Below are positions 50,501 to 62,500 of a stretch of DNA of 64,000 nt, one piece after another. The notes beneath the pieces are model-generated. The model made no database searches, was not told where the DNA came from, and saw nothing but the letters and a program-made list of their open reading frames with translations. The number at the start of each line of letters is the position of its first letter. Positions within the stretch are counted from its first letter, which is position 1. The position numbers and the translations under genes were made by a program. Source of the stretch: Owenia fusiformis (Eukaryota > Annelida > Polychaeta > Sabellida > Oweniidae); NCBI GenBank assembly GCA_903813345.2, contig CAIIXF020000001.1, positions 37,789,366-37,853,365 on the forward strand, given 5' to 3'.

Positions 50501-53500
50501 AAAGAAAACATATTCTCGTGATCCTTAAATCACTTAAATTCGATCATTTTATCTTCACCCCTTGATGGAATTTTATGAAAGAAGTTATGAAAACACATCA
50601 TCATGTTAGGGTTTTCACCTAAATTAGCTCGTTTTATCTTGACCCTTCAATTGAATTTCATTGAAAAATGTTTCATGAAAAATATCATGTTATGATTTGT
50701 ATTTAAATAAGACCGTTTCATTTAAATACTTGCTGGATAATATTTCATTAAAAAACGCACTTTAAAAATATTTCAGGATTTGCCTTAATTTATCAATGTA
50801 ATGTAAGTATTAGATTGACTCTCAAATAGGGTTCTATTTTAACTTTTTTATTGAAATTAATACTAGGCAGGACTCACTCTCTAAATAGCTAATAAAAATT
50901 CAACCCTTGGATGTGATTTAGTTGAAAAAAAATATGACAAGTCCAGAATCAAATGATTTGTCCAGAACCTCTTAAGATCCTGTTTAACGTTCTTTATGTT
51001 AAATAGATTCTTACTTGGTTCGCTACATGTAGATCTGCTCAATTCATCTGCGACAGTCTGGAGTCCATCAAAGTCGCTCACAATAACTACATATTTACTA
51101 TCTGGGTTACTGGCAATACCATTTACTTCTTCTAGTTTCAGCTCTGCAGTTTGCACACCGATGCAGTAAATTATTATTCCATCGGCTTTTGCGGCACTTG
51201 CAAGTGGAACTGGGTCACCAGTTTTAGCAGCACCATCAGTTATGACAATGGCAACATCTTGTACGCCTTCTCGATTTCCACGAGTTGGTGAACTATATAT
51301 TTCTCTCATCGTCGATATACCTGCTATGGTGTCTGTTGACCCAGCTTCATAAGCTATTTCATTAATGGCAGCTATAACTGCTTCATTTGTGTTGTAGTCA
51401 TTTAGATCAAATTTCAAGGAGGCACCATCAGAAAATGACAGAGCAGCAACTCGTATACCATCATCACCTATGTTCATGTCTGACACAACATCCTTCACAA
51501 AATTGAGAACCAGTACGTAATTGTCCTCACCAATACTTCCAGAAGCATCAATGACAAACACGACATCAAGACGTCCATCAGCACAATCTTAAATTCAACA
51601 AAAATATTGTGTCAATGGTATTATTAATTTAATAGTCATAAAAAAAGTTTCAATCAACTAGTATGGTAAATGGATAAGAAACAAGTGAAATATTTACTAT
51701 ACGTTGTTGACATACCTATTGTTTGGATGCAGGACTTCTCAGCAATGGTTTCTGCTATCGTTGATAAACCTGAGAAATCGTCAACAACTGACGCATAAAT
51801 GTCTGTTGGTTCGCTAGCTATGCCATTTACTTCATCTATGTTAAGTTCCGCTGTTTTTATTCCAATAGCAAACATTACAACACCAGCAGCTTTAGCTGCG
51901 TTTGCTGCTGGTATCGGATTTCCAGTTTTTGCAGCTCCATCGGTAACCACTATAGCAATATCTGGAACGTTACTTCTATCACCATTTGCCTCTTGGAACA
52001 TGTCACTCATTAGACTTTCTAGACCCTCTTTTGTGGCTGTGGAGCCTGCGTTATAAGGTAGGTTACGCAGAGCAGAAATAACATCTTCTCGATTTGTGTA
52101 TCTATTCAAATGGAATATTACTTCAGCCTCATTATGGAATATAATTGCAGCCACTCTGGTCTGATTCGAACTGATGTCTAGTGTAAATGCTATATTCACG
52201 ATGAAATCCCTAATGAATTTATAGTTTTCTTCTCCAACACTACCAGATGAATCAATCACAAAAACGACATCAGACGTCCCTCTACATGCTGCAAAATACA
52301 AAGGTTAGAGAATATGAGGTACAAATATATGAGTATTCATCATAATATGACATCTGAAACTAAGATGCCTTTATCAATAAAATTGTAATAAACATATAAG
52401 AATAAAATTGTGCAGTTTAAACAGATTTATCTGGTGCAATAAATGTAGAATTGTTAAAATAAAAATACGAAAATATTCCATTATTATCCAATGAAGAATC
52501 AAAAAGCCAGCGTCGCCAATTCTATCTATTTACAAAACAGTCAAAGACACTCACATATTTCAGGTACTGTTGTTGTAGGTGCTGGGGTGGTGGTCGTAGT
52601 AGTGGTAGTTGTTGTACTTGTAGATGTTGTTGTTGCTGAAACAATTTACCATACATTGATATAAAATCGTTGTAATTGACTATTTTGAATCGACTAACAA
52701 TTATTCATCATTTGTATTTCATTAGTACCTTTTCTTTTATAGTTGTCTCAATATAGAATTGCTGGTTTTCTCAATACCTTTTCATCAATATGAGTAATGC
52801 GAACCACATCATAACATTCATTGGTTTGCTCTTTCAATTATTCCCTTTGTGCATTATTTTGCACTTGGCTAACGTTCTTTATGTTAGATAGATTCTTACT
52901 TGGTTCGCTACATGTAGATCTGCTCAATTCATCTGCGACAGTCTGGAGTCCATCAAAGTCGCTCACAATAACTACATATTTACTATCTGGGTTACTGGCA
53001 ATACCATTTACTTCTTCTAGTTTCAGCTCTGCAGTTTGCACACCGATGCAGTAAATTATTATTCCATCGGCTTTTGCGGCACTTGCAAGTGGAACTGGGT
53101 CACCAGTTTTAGCAGCACCATCAGTTATGACAATGGCAACATCTTGTACGCCTTCTCGATTTCCACGAGTTGGTGAACTATATATTTCTCTCATCGTCGA
53201 TATACCTGCTATGGTGTCTGTTGACCCAGCTTCATAAGCTATTTCATTAATGGCAGCTATAACTGCTTCATTTGTGTTGTAGTCATTTAGATCAAATTTC
53301 AAGGAGGCACCATCAGAAAATGACAGAGCAGCAACTCGTATACCATCATCACCTATGTTCATGTCTGACACAACATCCTTCACAAAATTGAGAACCAGTA
53401 CGTAATTGTCCTCACCAATACTTCCAGAAGCATCAATGACAAACACGACATCAAGACGTCCATCAGCACAATCTTAAATTCAACAAAAATATTGTGTCAA

Positions 53501-56500
53501 TGGTATTATTAATTTAATAGTCATAAAAGAAGTTTCAATCAACTAGTATGGTAAATGGATAAGAAACAAGTGAAATATTTACTATACGTTGTTGACATAC
53601 CTATTGTTTGGATGCATGACTTCTCAGCAATGGTTTCTGCTATCGTTGATAAACCTGAGAAATCGTCAACAACTGACGCATAAATGTCTGTTGGTTCGCT
53701 AGCTATGCCATTTACTTCATCTATGTTAAGTTCCGCTGTTTTTATTCCAATAGCAAACATTACAACACCAGCAGCTTTAGCTGCGTTTGCTGCTGGTATC
53801 GGATTTCCAGTTTTTGCAGCTCCATCGGTAACCACTATAGCAATATCTGGAACGTTACTTCTATCACCATTTGCCTCTTGGAACATGTCACTCATTAGAC
53901 TTTCTAGACCCTCTTTTGTGGCTGTGGAGCCTGCGTTATAAGGTAGGTTACGCAGAGCAGAAATAACATCTTCTCGATTTGTGTATCTATTCAAATGGAA
54001 TATTACTTCAGCCTCATTATGGAATATAATTGCAGCCACTCTGGTCTGATTCGAACTGATGTCTAGTGTAAATGCTATATTCACGATGAAATCCCTAATG
54101 AATTTATAGTTTTCTTCTCCAACACTACCAGATGAATCAATCACAAAAACGACATCAGACGTCCCTCTACATGCTGCAAAATAGAAAGGTTAGAGAATAT
54201 GAGGTACAAATATATGAGTATTCATCATAATATGACATCTGAAACTAAGATGCCTTTATCAATAAAATTGTAATAAACATATAAGAATAAAATTGTGCAG
54301 TTTAAACAGATTTATCTGGTGCAATAAATGTAGAATTGTTAAAATAAAAATACGAAAATATTCCATTATTATCCAATGAAGAATCAAAAAGCCAGCGTCG
54401 CCAATTCTATCTATTTACAAAACAGTCTAAGACACTCACATATTTCAGGTACTGTTGTTGTAGGTGCTGGGGTGGTGGTCGTAGTAGTGGTAGTTGTTGT
54501 ACTTGTAGATGTTGTTGTTGCTGAAACAATTTACCATACATTGATATAAAATCGTTGTAATTGACTATTTTGAATCGACTAACAATTATTCATCATTTGT
54601 ATTTCATTAGTACCTTTTCTTTTATAGTTGTCTCAATATAGAATTGCTGGTTTTCTCAATACCTTTTCATCAATATGAGTAATGCGAACCACATCATAAC
54701 ATTCATTGGTTTGCTCTTTCAATTATTCCCTTTGTGCATTATTTTGCACTTGGCTAACGTTCTTTATGTTAGATAGATTCTTACTTGGTTCGCTACATGT
54801 AGATCTGCTCAATTCATCTGCGACAGTCTGGAGTCCATCAAAGTCGCTCACAATAACTACATATTTACTATCTGGGTTACTGGCAATACCATTTACTTCT
54901 TCTAGTTTCAGCTCTGCAGTTTGCACACCGATGCAGTAAATTATTATTCCATCGGCTTTTGCGGCACTTGCAAGTGGAACTGGGTCACCAGTTTTAGCAG
55001 CACCATCAGTTATGACAATGGCAACATCTTGTACGCCTTCTCGATTTCCACGAGTTGGTGAACTATATATTTCTCTCATCGTCGATATACCTGCTATGGT
55101 GTCTGTTGACCCAGCTTCATAAGCTATTTCATTAATGGCAGCTATAACTGCTTCATTTGTGTTGTAGTCATTTAGATCAAATTTCAAGGAGGCACCATCA
55201 GAAAATGACAGAGCAGCAACTTGTATACCATCATCACCTATGTTCATGTCTGACACAACATCCTTCACAAAATTGAGAACCAGTACGTAATTGTCCTCAC
55301 CAATACTTCCAGAAGCATCAATGACAAACACGACATCAAGACGTCCATCAGCACAATCTTAAATTCAACAAAAATATTGTGTCAATGGTATAATTAATTT
55401 AATAGTCATAAAAGAAGTTTCAATCAACTAGTATGGTAAATGGATAAGAAACAAGTGAAATATTTACTATACGTTGTTGACATACCTATTGTTTGGATGC
55501 AGGACTTCTCAGCAATGGTTTCTGCTATCGTTGATAAACCTGAGAAATCGTCAACAACTGACGCATAAATGTCTGTTGGTTCGCTAGCTATGCCATTTAC
55601 TTCATCTATGTTAAGTTCCGCTGTTTTTATTCCAATAGCAAACATTACAACACCAGCAGCTTTAGCTGCGTTTGCTGCTGGTATCGGATTTCCAGTTTTT
55701 GCAGCTCCATCGGTAACCACTATAGCAATATCTGGAACGTTACTTCTATCACCATTTGCCTCTTGGAACATGTCACTCATTAGACTTTCTAGACCCTCTT
55801 TTGTGGCTGTGGAGCCTGCGTTATAAGGTAGGTTACGCAGAGCAGAAATAACATCTTCTCGATTTGTGTATCTATTCAAATGGAATATTACTTCAGCCTC
55901 ATTATGGAATATAATTGCAGCCACTCTGGTCTGATTCGAACTGATGTCTAGTGTAAATGCTATATTCACGATGAAATCCCTAATGAATTTATAGTTTTCT
56001 TCTCCAACACTACCAGATGAATCAATCACAAAAACGACATCAGACGTCCCTCTACATGCTGCAAAATAGAAAGGTTAGAGAATATGAGGTACAAATATAT
56101 GAGTATTCACCATAATATGACATCTGAAACTAAGATGCCTTTATCAATAAAATTGTAATAAACATATAAGAATAAAATTGTGCAGTTTAAACAGATTTAT
56201 CTGGTGCAATAAATGTAGAATTGTTAAAATAAAAATACGAAAATATTCCATTATTATCCAATGAAGAATCAAAAAGCCAGCTTCGCCAATTCTATCCATT
56301 TACAAAACAGTCAAAGACACTCACATATTTCAGGCACTGTTGTTGTAGGTGCTGGGGTGGTGGTCGTAGTAGTGGTAGTTGTTGTACTTGTAGATGTTGT
56401 TGTTGCTGAAACAATTTACCATACATTGATATAAAATCGTTGTAATTGACTATTTTGAATCGAATAACAATTATTCATCATTTGTATTTCATTAGTACCT

Positions 56501-59500
56501 TTTCTTTTATAGTTGTCTCAATATAGAATTGCTGGTTTTCTCAATACCTTTTCATCAATATGAGTAATGCGAACCACATCATAACATTCATTGGTTTGCT
56601 CTTTCAATTATTCCCTTTGTGCATTATTTTGCACTTGGCTAACGTTCTTTATGTTAAATAGATTCTTACTTGGTTCGCTACATGTAGATCTGCTCAATTC
56701 ATCTGCGACAGTCTGGAGTCCATCAAAGTCGCTCACAATAACTACATATTTACTATCTGGGTTACTGGCAATACCATTTACTTCTTCTAGTTTCAGCTCT
56801 GCAGTTTGCACACCGATGCAGTAAATTATTATTCCATCGGCTTTTGCGGCACTTGCAAGTGGAACTGGGTCACCAGTTTTAGCAGCACCATCAGTTATGA
56901 CAATGGCAACATCTTGTACGCCTTCTCGATTTCCACGAGTTGGTGAACTATATATTTCTCTCATCGTCGATATACCTGCTATGGTGTCTGTTGACCCAGC
57001 TTCATAAGCTATTTCATTAATGGCAGCTATAACTGCTTCATTTGTGTTGTAGTCATTTAGATCAAATTTCAAGGAGGCACCATCAGAAAATGACAGAGCA
57101 GCAACTCGTATACCATCATCACCTATGTTCATGTCTGACACAACATCCTTCACAAAATTGAGAACCAGTACGTAATTGTCCTCACCAATACTTCCAGAAG
57201 CATCAATGACAAACACGACATCAAGACGTCCATCAGCACAATCTTAAATTCAACAAAAATATTGTGTCAATGGTATTATTAATTTAATAGTCATAAAAGA
57301 AGTTTCAATCAACTAGTATGGTAAATGGATAAGAAACAAGTGAAATATTTACTATACGTTGTTGACATACCTATTGTTTGGATGCATGACTTCTCAGCAA
57401 TGGTTTCTGCTATCGTTGATAAACCTGAGAAATCGTCAACAACTGACGCATAAATGTCTGTTGGTTCGCTAGCTATGCCATTTACTTCATCTATGTTAAG
57501 TTCCGCTGTTTTTATTCCAATAGCAAACATTACAACACCAGCAGCTTTAGCTGTGTTTGCTGCTGGTATCGGATTTCCAGTTTTTGCAGCTCCATCGGTA
57601 ACCACTATAGCAATATCTGGAACGTTACTTCTATCACCATTTGCCTCTTGGAACATGTCACTCATTAGACTTTCTAGACCCTCTTTTGTGGCTGTGGAGC
57701 CTGCGTTATAAGGTAGGTTACGCAGAGCAGAAATAACATCTTCTCGATTTGTGTATCTATTCAAATGGAATATTACTTCAGCCTCATTATGGAATATAAT
57801 TGCAGCCACTCTGGTCTGATTCGAACTGATGTCTAGTGTAAATGCTATATTCACGATGAAATCCCTAATGAATTTATAGTTTTCTTCTCCAACACTACCA
57901 GATGAATCAATCACAAAAACGACATCAGACGTCCCTCTACATGCTGCAAAATAGAAAGGTTAGAGAATATGAGGTACAAATATATGAGTATTCATCATAA
58001 TATGACATCTGAAACTAAGATGCCTTTATCAATAAAATTGTAATAAACATATAAGAATAAAATTGTGCAGTTTAAACAGATTTATCTGGTGCAATAAATG
58101 TAGAATTGTTAAAATAAAAATACGAAAATATTCCATTATTATCCAATGAAGAATCAAAAAGCCAGCGTCGCCAATTCTATCTATTTACAAAACAGTCAAA
58201 GACACTCACATATTTCAGGTACTGTTGTTGTAGGTGCTGGGGTGGTGGTCGTAGTAGTGGTAGTTGTTGTACTTGTAGATGTTGTTGTTGCTGAAACAAT
58301 TTACCATACATTGATATAAAATCGTTGTAATTGACTATTTTGAATCGACTAACAATTATTCATCATTTGTATTTCATTAGTACCTTTTCTTTTATAGTTG
58401 TCGCAATATAGAATTGCTGGTTTTCTCAATACCTTTTCATCAATATGAGTAATGCGAACCACATCATAACATTCATTGGTTTGCTCTTTCAATTATTCCC
58501 TTTGTGCATTATTTTGCACTTGGCTAACGTTCTTTATGTTAAATAGATTCTTACTTGGTTCGCTACATGTAGATCTGCTCAATTCATCTGCGACAGTCTG
58601 GAGTCCATCAAAGTCGCTCACAATAACTACATATTTACTATCTGGGTTACTGGCAATACCATTTACTTCTTCTAGTTTCAGCTCTGCAGTTTGCACACCG
58701 ATGCAGTAAATTATTATTCCATCGGCTTTTGCGGCACTTGCAAGTGGAACTGGGTCACCAGTTTTAGCAGCACCATCAGTTATGACAATGGCAACATCTT
58801 GTACGCCTTCTCGATTTCCACGAGTTGGTGAACTATATATTTCTCTCATCGTCGATATACCTGCTATGGTGTCTGTTGACCCAGCTTCATAAGCTATTTC
58901 ATTAATGGCAGCTATAACTGCTTCATTTGTGTTGTAGTCATTTAGATCAAATTTCAAGGAGGCACCATCAGAAAATGACAGAGCAGCAACTCGTATACCA
59001 TCATCACCTATGTTCATGTCTGACACAACATCCTTCACAAAATTGAGAACCAGTACGTAATTGTCCTCACCAATACTTCCAGAAGCATCAATGACAAACA
59101 CGACATCAAGACGTCCATCAGCACAATCTTAAATTCAACAAAAATATTGTGTCAATGGTATTATTAATTTAATAGTCATAAAAGAAGTTTCAATCAAACT
59201 AGTATGGTAAATGGATAAGAAACAAGTGAAATATTTACTATACGTTGTTGACATACCTATTGTTTGGATGCAGGACTTCTCAGCAATGGTTTCTGCTATC
59301 GTTGATAAACCTGAGAAATCGTCAACAACTGACGCATAAATGTCTGTTGGTTCGCTAGCTATGCCATTTACTTCATCTATGTTAAGTTCCGCTGTTTTTA
59401 TTCCAATAGCAAACATTACAACACCAGCAGCTTTAGCTGCGTTTGCTGCTGGTATCGGATTTCCAGTTTTTGCAGCTCCATCGGTAACCACTATAGCAAT

Positions 59501-62500
59501 ATCTGGAACGTTACTTCTATCACCATTTGCCTCTTGGAACATGTCACTCATTAGACTTTCTAGACCCTCTTTTGTGGCTGTGGAGCCTGCGTTATAAGGT
59601 AGGTTACGCAGAGCAGAAATAACATCTTCTCGATTTGTGTATCTATTCAAATGGAATATTACTTCAGCCTCATTATGGAATATAATTGCAGCCACTCTGG
59701 TCTGATTCGAACTGATGTCTAGTGTAAATGCTATATTCACGATGAAATCCCTAATGAATTTATAGTTTTCTTCTCCAACACTACCAGATGAATCAATCAC
59801 AAAAACGACATCAGACGTCCCTCTACATGCTGCAAAATAGAAAGGTTAGAGAATATGAGGTACAAATATATGAGTATTCATCATAATATGACATCTGAAA
59901 CTAAGATGCCTTTATCAATAAAATTGTAATAAACATATAAGAATAAAATTGTGCAGTTTAAACAGATTTATCTGGTGCAATAAATGTAGAATTGTTAAAA
60001 TAAAAATACGAAAATATTCCATTATTATCCAATGAAGAATCAAAAAGCCAGCGTCGCCAATTCTATCTATTTACAAAACAGTCAAAGACACTCACATATT
60101 TCAGGTACTGTTGTTGTAGGTGCTGGGGTGGTGGTCGTAGTAGTGGTAGTTGTTGTACTTGTAGATGTTGTTGTTGCTGAAACAATTTACCATACATTGA
60201 TATAAAATCGTTGTAATTGACTATTTTGAATCGACTAACAATTATTCATCATTTGTATTTCATTAGTACCTTTTCTTTTATAGTTGTCTCAATATAGAAT
60301 TGCTGGTTTTCTCAATACCTTTTCATCAATATGAGTAATGCGAACCACATCATAACATTCATTGGTTTGCTCTTTCAATTATTCCCTTTGTGCATTATTT
60401 TGCACTTGGCTAACGTTCTTTATGTTAGATAGATTCTTACTTGGTTCGCTACATGTAGATCTGCTCAATTCATCTGCGACAGTCTGGAGTCCATCAAAGT
60501 CGCTCACAATAACTACATATTTACTATCTGGGTTACTGGCAATACCATTTACTTCTTCTAGTTTCAGCTCTGCAGTTTGCACACCGATGCAGTAAATTAT
60601 TATTCCATCGGCTTTTGCGGCACTTGCAAGTGGAACTGGGTCACCAGTTTTAGCAGCACCATCTGTTATGACAATGGCAACATCTTGTACGCCTTCTCGA
60701 TTTCCATGAGTTGGTGAACTATATATTTCTCTCATCGTCGATATACCTGCTATGGTGTCTGTTGACCCAGCTTCATAAGCTATTTCATTAATGGCAGCTA
60801 TAACTGCTTCATTTGTGTTGTAGTCATTTAGATCAAATTTCAAGGAGGCACCATCAGAAAATGACAGAGCAGCAACTCGTATACCATCATCACCTATGTT
60901 CATGTCTGACACAACATCCTTCACAAAATTGAGAACCAGTACGTAATTGTCCTCACCAATACTTCCAGAAGCATCAATGACAAACACGACATCAAGACGT
61001 CCATCAGCACAATCTTAAATTCAACAAAAATATTGTGTCAATGGTATTATTAATTTAATAGTCATAAAAGAAGTTTCAATCAACTAGTATGGTAAATGGA
61101 TAAGAAACAAGTGAAATATTTACTATACGTTGTTGACATACCTATTGTTTGGATGCATGACTTCTCAGCAATGGTTTCTGCTATCGTTGATAAACCTGAG
61201 AAATCGTCAACAACTGACGCATAAATGTCTGTTGGTTCGCTAGCTATGCCATTTACTTCATCTATGTTAAGTTCCGCTGTCTTTATTCCAATAGCAAACA
61301 TTACAACACCAGCAGCTTTAGCTGCGTTTGCTGCTGGTATCGGATTTCCAGTTTTTGCAGCTCCATCGGTAACCACTATAGCAATATCTGGAACGTTACT
61401 TCTATCACCATTTGCCTCTTGGAACATGTCACTCATTAGACTTTCTAGACCCTCTTTTGTGGCTGTGGAGCCTGCGTTATAAGGTAGGTTACGCAGAGCA
61501 GAAATAACATCTTCTCGATTTGTGTATCTATTCAAATGGAATATTACTTCAGCCTCATTATGGAATATAATTGCAGCCACTCTGGTCTGATTCGAACTGA
61601 TGTCTAGTGTAAATGCTATATTCACGATGAAATCCCTAATGAATTTATAGTTTTCTTCTCCAACACTACCAGATGAATCAATCACAAAAACGACATCAGA
61701 CGTCCCTCTACATGCTTCAAAATAGAAAGGTTAGCGAATATGAGGTACAAATATATGAGTATTCATCATAATATGACATCTGAAACTAAGATGCCTTTAT
61801 CAATAAAATTGTAATAAACATATAAGAATAAAATTGTGCAGTTTAAACAGATTTATCTGGTGCAATAAATGTAGAATTGTTAAAATAAAAATACGAAAAT
61901 ATTCCATTATTATCCAATGAAGAATCAAAAAGCCAGCGTCGCCAATTCTATCTATTTACAAAACAGTCAAAGACACTCACATATTTCAGGTACTGTTGTT
62001 GTAGGTGCTGGGGTGGTGGTCGTAGTAGTGGTAGTTGTTGTACTTGTAGATGTTGTTGTTGCTGAAACAATTTACCATACATTGATATAAAATCGTTGTA
62101 ATTGACTATTTTGAATCGACTAACAATTATTCATCATTTGTATTTCATTAGTACCTTTTCTTTTATAGTTGTCTCAATATAGAATTGCTGGTTTTCTCAA
62201 TACCTTTTCATCAATATGAGTAATGCGAACCACATCATAACATTCATTGGTTTGCTCTTTCAATTATTCCCTTTGTGCATTATTTTGCACTTGGCTAACG
62301 TTCTTTATGTTAAATAGATTCTTACTTGGTTCGCTACATGTAGATCTGCTCAATTCATCTGCGACAGTCTGGAGTCCATCAAAGTCGCTCACAATAACTA
62401 CATATTTACTATCTGGGTTACTGGCAATACCATTTACTTCTTCTAGTTTCAGCTCTGCAGTTTGCACACCGATGCAGTAAATTATTATTCCATCGGCTTT

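Larger units (their letters stand above)
39040..50984. mobile_element. 11.9-kb foldback-type insertion with 1.34-kb inverted arms
   Basis: The element begins AACAGGATCTTAAGAGG and ends with the exact inverse, CCTCTTAAGATCCTGTT. Arms 39040-40378 and 49647-50984 are almost identical in inverse orientation. A 4-bp TAAC target duplication flanks it, and the interrupted array intron can be restored exactly by removing it. No transposase was recognised in the parts not explained by the nested DIRS and MITE, so it is probably non-autonomous and mobilised in trans. It could belong to a cut-and-paste DNA transposon superfamily with 4-bp duplications or to a foldback class; the family is not recognised. 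Confidence 0.8.
51015..52899 (-). repeat. Array unit 2
   Basis: Exons B2 51015-51587, A2 51716-52288 and linker T2 52555-52635; introns of 128, 266 and 264 bp. Distinguishing marks are AGGAC near the A2 donor side and a G-to-C change just upstream of the A2 acceptor (CAAAATACAAAGG). Confidence 0.9.
52900..54784 (-). repeat. Array unit 3
   Basis: Exons B3 52900-53472, A3 53601-54173 and T3 54440-54520. Carries TTAGATAG in the intron by the B3 donor and the ATGAC form in A3. Confidence 0.9.
54785..56669 (-). repeat. Array unit 4
   Basis: Exons B4 54785-55357, A4 55486-56058 and T4 56325-56405. Private changes include AGCTTCGCC and GGCACTG near the linker, and TATAATTAATTT in the B-A intron. 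Confidence 0.9.
56670..58554 (-). repeat. Array unit 5
   Basis: Exons B5 56670-57242, A5 57371-57943 and T5 58210-58290. TTAAATAG form by the B donor, ATGAC form in A5, private GTCGCAATATAG in the T-B intron. Confidence 0.9.
58555..60440 (-). repeat. Array unit 6
   Basis: Exons B6 58555-59127, A6 59257-59829 and T6 60096-60176. One base longer than the others (1,886 bp) because of an extra A in CAATCAAACTAG in the B-A intron. Confidence 0.9.
60441..62325 (-). repeat. Array unit 7
   Basis: Exons B7 60441-61013, A7 61142-61714 and T7 61981-62061. TTAGATAG form by the B donor; CATGCTTCAAAATAG just upstream of A7 shifts the acceptor context from GCAG to GAAG. Confidence 0.85.

Noticed and set aside
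39040-50984. Maverick/Polinton identity of the large insertion
   Set aside because: Those elements carry several long viral-type genes and make 6-bp target duplications. Here the duplication is 4 bp and the only coding frames belong to a nested DIRS.
51799-52056. An 85-codon plus-strand frame repeated in every VWA-A exon (also at 36080, 37965, 53684 and further copies)
   Set aside because: It is antisense to the conserved VWA exon and is kept only because the exon is near-identical in all copies. It has no start context, splice structure or domain.
52821-53054. A 77-codon plus-strand frame repeated in the array (FSYSLCALFCTW type)
   Set aside because: Antisense to VWA-B and its intron. Its only variable site follows the intron marker, so it reflects the repeat, not a gene.
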